DNA of 8,479 nt. Source: Kiloniellales bacterium. GTDB taxonomy: Bacteria > Pseudomonadota > Alphaproteobacteria > Kiloniellales > JAKSBE01. The position numbers were made by a program, and so were the translations under genes. Below are positions 6,030 to 8,479 of this stretch, one piece after another. The stretch covers positions 1 through 8,479 of the forward strand of contig JASJAL010000122.1 of the NCBI GenBank assembly GCA_030067055.1. Direction: 5' to 3'. The notes under the pieces are model-generated. The model had not been told where the DNA came from and searched no databases. It saw nothing but the letters and a program-made list of their open reading frames with translations. Position 1 is the stretch's first letter; the number at the start of each line of letters is the position of its first letter.

Positions 6030-7010
6030 ATGCAGAACATTACACGCACGGCGCCCAGCCTTATTGTGCCTACACTGCTGGCCATTGTTGTATTCAGTGG
6101 CATAGTATTTCCACAGCTGGCGGCGCTGGCGGCGCCCTTCGTCTTTCCTTCGCTTTTCATCCTCCTGACATTCTCCCTGTCGCTGTCCACGGATCAGCCC
6201 ATCACCGTCTTAACCAAGCCGGATCCCGCGGTCTGGGGCATCATGCTTTGGCAGATGGCCTTCATTCCTCTGATGGTCATCCTTATCGGCTGGGCCTTCC
6301 ACCTGCCGGCCGATCTGCACTTGATGCTGCTGGCCACGGCGGTGTCGGGAACCGTCTTTGCGGCACCGACGATCGCTCACCTCTTGAAGCTTGATAGTCG
6401 CCTGCCAATTAACGGCATGGTGCTGTCGACCTTCTTGATGCCGGTGACGCTCTTCGTTTTCGGCAAGGCTCTGGGCGGCGCCGGGTTGGATATTTCCATT
6501 TCCCAGTACGTGTCGCGCGTCGGGCTCTTTCTCCTGCTGCCCCTCCTACTGTCCATCCTGATCAACTGGTTCGTCAGGGGCCTGCCGGAGCCCCGCACCT
6601 CGAAGATATTTGCCGCCCTTCGTATCGGGGCGATCGCATCGCTGGTCGTCTTCGGGGTCGGCATCATGGACGGGGTGGCGGATAAATTCGCGACCGATCC
6701 GGACCGGGTCGTCATGTTCTTGCTGATCGCGATCGGCTTCGCGGTGGCGACGGTTCTCGGCACGATCTTCCTGTTCTGGTCGGTTGGCTGGGATCTCATG
6801 ATTGCAGCCGCGATCCTGAGCGTTTATCGAAATATCGGTCTCACCTACGCTCTCATCGGAACGGCGGCTGGGGACGACTTCGCGATCTATGTCGGCGTAT
6901 CCCAGATCCCGATGTTCCTTTCACCGCTCCTGATTCATGTCCTCCACCAGTTTGGGTGGATCGGCAGCGATTCGGCGGGTCGAAGGGCCACGGACTTTCC
7001 GCGCCTGTAG
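6030..7010 (+). CDS. Ten-helix membrane transporter resembling the bile acid:sodium symporter (BASS) fold
   Basis: A 326-residue integral membrane protein with about ten hydrophobic segments (near 12-32, 36-55, 68-90, 97-118, 127-148, 160-180, 196-214, 226-250, 255-278, 284-304) and a short polar tail. The number of helices and length suit the BASS/ACR3-type fold. Two places resemble the broken crossing helices of that family: AVSGTVFAAPTIAHLL (104-119) in helix 4, comparable to the family's GGTASN region, and YRNIGLTYALIG (266-277) in helix 9, comparable to QNSGLALAL. The glutamate and glutamine that usually bind sodium in helix 9 appear replaced by Leu263 and Arg267. The substrate is unknown. 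Family assignment is from motif resemblance only; another ten-helix permease family remains possible. The start at ATG 6030 has no strong Shine-Dalgarno. It is divergent from the TRAP operon and upstream of serA. Confidence 0.7.
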   Translation: MQNITRTAPSLIVPTLLAIVVFSGIVFPQLAALAAPFVFPSLFILLTFSLSLSTDQPITVLTKPDPAVWGIMLWQMAFIPLMVILIGWAFHLPADLHLMLLATAVSGTVFAAPTIAHLLKLDSRLPINGMVLSTFLMPVTLFVFGKALGGAGLDISISQYVSRVGLFLLLPLLLSILINWFVRGLPEPRTSKIFAALRIGAIASLVVFGVGIMDGVADKFATDPDRVVMFLLIAIGFAVATVLGTIFLFWSVGWDLMIAAAILSVYRNIGLTYALIGTAAGDDFAIYVGVSQIPMFLSPLLIHVLHQFGWIGSDSAGRRATDFPRL

Positions 7011-7193
7011 GTAACCGCAGGACTTCGTCGCTGGACGCGGTCCGATCTTGACCATTTCCGACGAAACCGTCAGGCCGATTCCGTAGCGAAGGAGCAAAGC
7101 CAGGGCCTCCGGGCAGGTCGTCCGGCGACCACGCGCCGCCGGCCCGCGGCCCAGTCCAGATGAAGCGGAAGGCCACCGCCCGAGGAGGGGAAC
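7011..7193 (+). other. Gap before serA without a recognised gene
   Basis: These 183 GC-rich bases hold no convincing coding region. The frame of the preceding transporter stays open past its TAG (7008-7010) for 50 codons to a TGA at 7161, with an arginine-rich translation that I do not recognise and no start or ribosome site. There is a small GGAC-GCG-GTCC dyad near 7033-7043 but no hairpin with a T-run, so no intrinsic terminator is seen. serA may be read from the upstream promoter or from an unrecognised one here. Confidence 0.4.
7184..7188 (+). promoter_or_regulatory. Shine-Dalgarno deciding the serA TTG start
   Basis: GGAGG, inside GAGGAGGGG, lies 5 bases before TTG 7194-7196. No ATG or GTG in frame nearby gives a better start, and the protein from this TTG has the normal SerA N-terminus. 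Confidence 0.8.
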
Positions 7194-8479
7194 TTGCCCA
7201 AGGTACTGATCGCCGACAAGATGAGCTCGCTCGCCGCCGAGCTGCTGAGAAAGCGAGGCTTGGACGTCGATGTCGCAGTTGGCCTCGCGCCCGAGGCCCT
7301 GATCGACCGTCTCGGCGACTGCGACGGTCTCGTGGTCCGCTCGACCACGAAGGCGACCTCCGAGGTCATCGCCGCGGCCGACAGCCTCAAGGTCATCGGC
7401 CGCGCCGGTATCGGCATCGATAACATCGACCTGCCGGCCGCCACCCGGCGCGGCATCGTGGTCATGAACACCCCCGACGGCAACTCGGTTACGACGGCAG
7501 AGCACACCATTGCCATGATCATGGCTCTGGCCCGACAACTTCCTGCGGCCGACCGGTCGACCCGTACCGGCAAGTGGGAGAAGTCCCGGTTCATGGGCGT
7601 CGAGCTCGCCGGCAAGACTTTGGGATTGGTCGGCTGCGGCAACATCGGTTCGATCGTTGCCGACCGGGCCTTCGGCCTGAAGATGCGCGTGGTCACCTAC
7701 GACCCCTTCCTGTCACCGGACCGGGCGCTCAAGCTTGGCGTGGAGAAGGTCGATCTCGACGCACTGCTGGCCCGGGCCGACTTCGTATCGCTTCACGTGC
7801 CGCTGACCGACCAGACCCGCGGCGTGATCGACGCCGACGCGCTGGCCAAGACGAAGCGGGGCGTGCGCATTATCAACTGCGCGCGCGGTGGTTTGGTGGT
7901 TGAAGAGGACCTGGAAGCGGCCATTCAATCCGGCCATGTCGCAGGGGCGGCGCTCGACGTCTTTTCCGAGGAGCCCGCGCGCGACAACCCGCTGTTCGGG
8001 CTGGAGCAAGTCATCGCCACCCCGCACCTCGGCGCCTCGACCAGCGAGGCCCAGGAAAAGGTTGCCGTCCAGGTGGCCGAGCAGATCGCCGACTTCCTGA
8101 CGACCGGAGCCGTGACCAACGCCCTCAACATGCCATCCCTGACCGCCGAAGACGCGGCCCGTCTCAAGCCTTACATGACGCTGGCGACCCAGCTCGGCTC
8201 CTTCGCCGGACAGCTCACCCGGAGCGGTATCAAATCGGTCAAGGTCGAATACGAGGGCCAGGTCGCCGGGCTCAATACCCGGCCGCTCACCCAGGCGGCG
8301 CTCGCCGCCCTCCTGGCCCCGATCCTCGACTCGGTGAACATGGTCAACGCACAGGTGATCGCCCGGGAGCGAGACATAGACCTGCACGAGATCCGGCATG
8401 AGAACGACTGCAGCTATCAGACCCTGATGCGGCTCAGCGTGCTGACCGAAACCCAGGAACGGGTCGTGGCCGGCACCCT
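7194..8479 (+). CDS. serA: D-3-phosphoglycerate dehydrogenase (3' end beyond window)
   Basis: The first 428 residues of SerA, which oxidises 3-phosphoglycerate to 3-phosphohydroxypyruvate with NAD+, the first committed step of serine synthesis in the cytoplasm. From TTG the protein begins MPKVLIADKM, as in other SerA proteins. Visible features are the GRAGIGIDNID segment (69-79), the NAD-binding loop GLVGCGNIG (144-152) with Asp170 after the second strand, and the catalytic set Arg231 (NCARGG), Glu260 (SEEP) and His278 (TPHLGAST). After about residue 315 comes the intervening domain of the long-form enzymes. About 100 residues with the ACT domain should follow beyond the edge; long-form SerA is usually near 525-530 residues. 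No stop or frameshift occurs in the 428 codons. The often-seen partner serC is not upstream here; the BASS-like gene is. Confidence 0.96.
   Translation, partial: MPKVLIADKMSSLAAELLRKRGLDVDVAVGLAPEALIDRLGDCDGLVVRSTTKATSEVIAAADSLKVIGRAGIGIDNIDLPAATRRGIVVMNTPDGNSVTTAEHTIAMIMALARQLPAADRSTRTGKWEKSRFMGVELAGKTLGLVGCGNIGSIVADRAFGLKMRVVTYDPFLSPDRALKLGVEKVDLDALLARADFVSLHVPLTDQTRGVIDADALAKTKRGVRIINCARGGLVVEEDLEAAIQSGHVAGAALDVFSEEPARDNPLFGLEQVIATPHLGASTSEAQEKVAVQVAEQIADFLTTGAVTNALNMPSLTAEDAARLKPYMTLATQLGSFAGQLTRSGIKSVKVEYEGQVAGLNTRPLTQAALAALLAPILDSVNMVNAQVIARERDIDLHEIRHENDCSYQTLMRLSVLTETQERVVAGT

Noticed and set aside
7070..8399. Several long minus-strand frames opposite serA (for example 7070-7696, 6921-7538 and 7713-8399)
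   Set aside because: The plus strand carries an uninterrupted SerA with all catalytic residues, so these are shadows caused by GC-rich third positions.
1..8479. Defence system, CRISPR array or other new multi-gene system
   Set aside because: No regularly spaced repeats, nuclease, methylase, toxin-antitoxin pair or phage gene is present; all intact genes belong to known transport, signalling or serine synthesis families.

Overview
The window reads as a GC-rich proteobacterial chromosome segment, most likely an alphaproteobacterium and perhaps a Rhodospirillales-type one. The reasons are the GC-rich codon use, the long-form SerA beginning MPKVLIADKM, the soluble multi-PAS kinase of the H-box type ASHDLQEPLR paired with an Rcp1/CheY-like regulator, and a complete TRAP transporter. 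The lineage is an inference from protein style; no rRNA, tRNA or other marker is present.

Left and centre (1-5810) form one leftward gene set on the minus strand. In transcription order it is: a TRAP periplasmic solute-binding protein (dctP type), the small TRAP membrane subunit (dctQ type), the large TRAP permease (dctM type), a cytoplasmic triple-PAS histidine kinase, a single-domain response regulator, a stub of a second histidine kinase gene (only about 20 C-terminal codons), and a second, very similar response regulator that runs off the left edge. The gaps are 16, 7, 77 (to the preferred kinase ATG) and 24 bases, so cotranscription is plausible. The last part is a tandem duplication. 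Bases 1-390 and 561-950 are direct repeats 560 bases apart and about 88% identical, and the repeat includes the end of the kinase gene. The layout suggests an ancestral kinase-regulator-kinase-regulator array that lost almost all of one kinase.

The divergent intergenic region (5811-6029) is AT-rich, unlike the rest. It holds candidate promoters on both strands and a 15-bp inverted repeat with one mismatch, a good candidate operator between the TRAP operon and the rightward genes.

The right part (6030-8479) is on the plus strand: a 10-helix membrane protein resembling the bile acid:sodium symporter (BASS) fold but with the usual sodium-site residues apparently replaced, then, after a 183-base gap without a convincing gene, serA (D-3-phosphoglycerate dehydrogenase). 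serA starts at TTG behind a strong Shine-Dalgarno and is cut by the right edge at residue 428.

A working model, by inference only: the TRAP system imports an organic acid, and the co-oriented kinase and response regulators sense a cytoplasmic signal connected with that substrate or with energy or redox state. Both regulators are receiver-only, so their output must be by protein contact or phosphotransfer rather than direct DNA binding. No mobile element, CRISPR array, RNA gene or defence system was seen.
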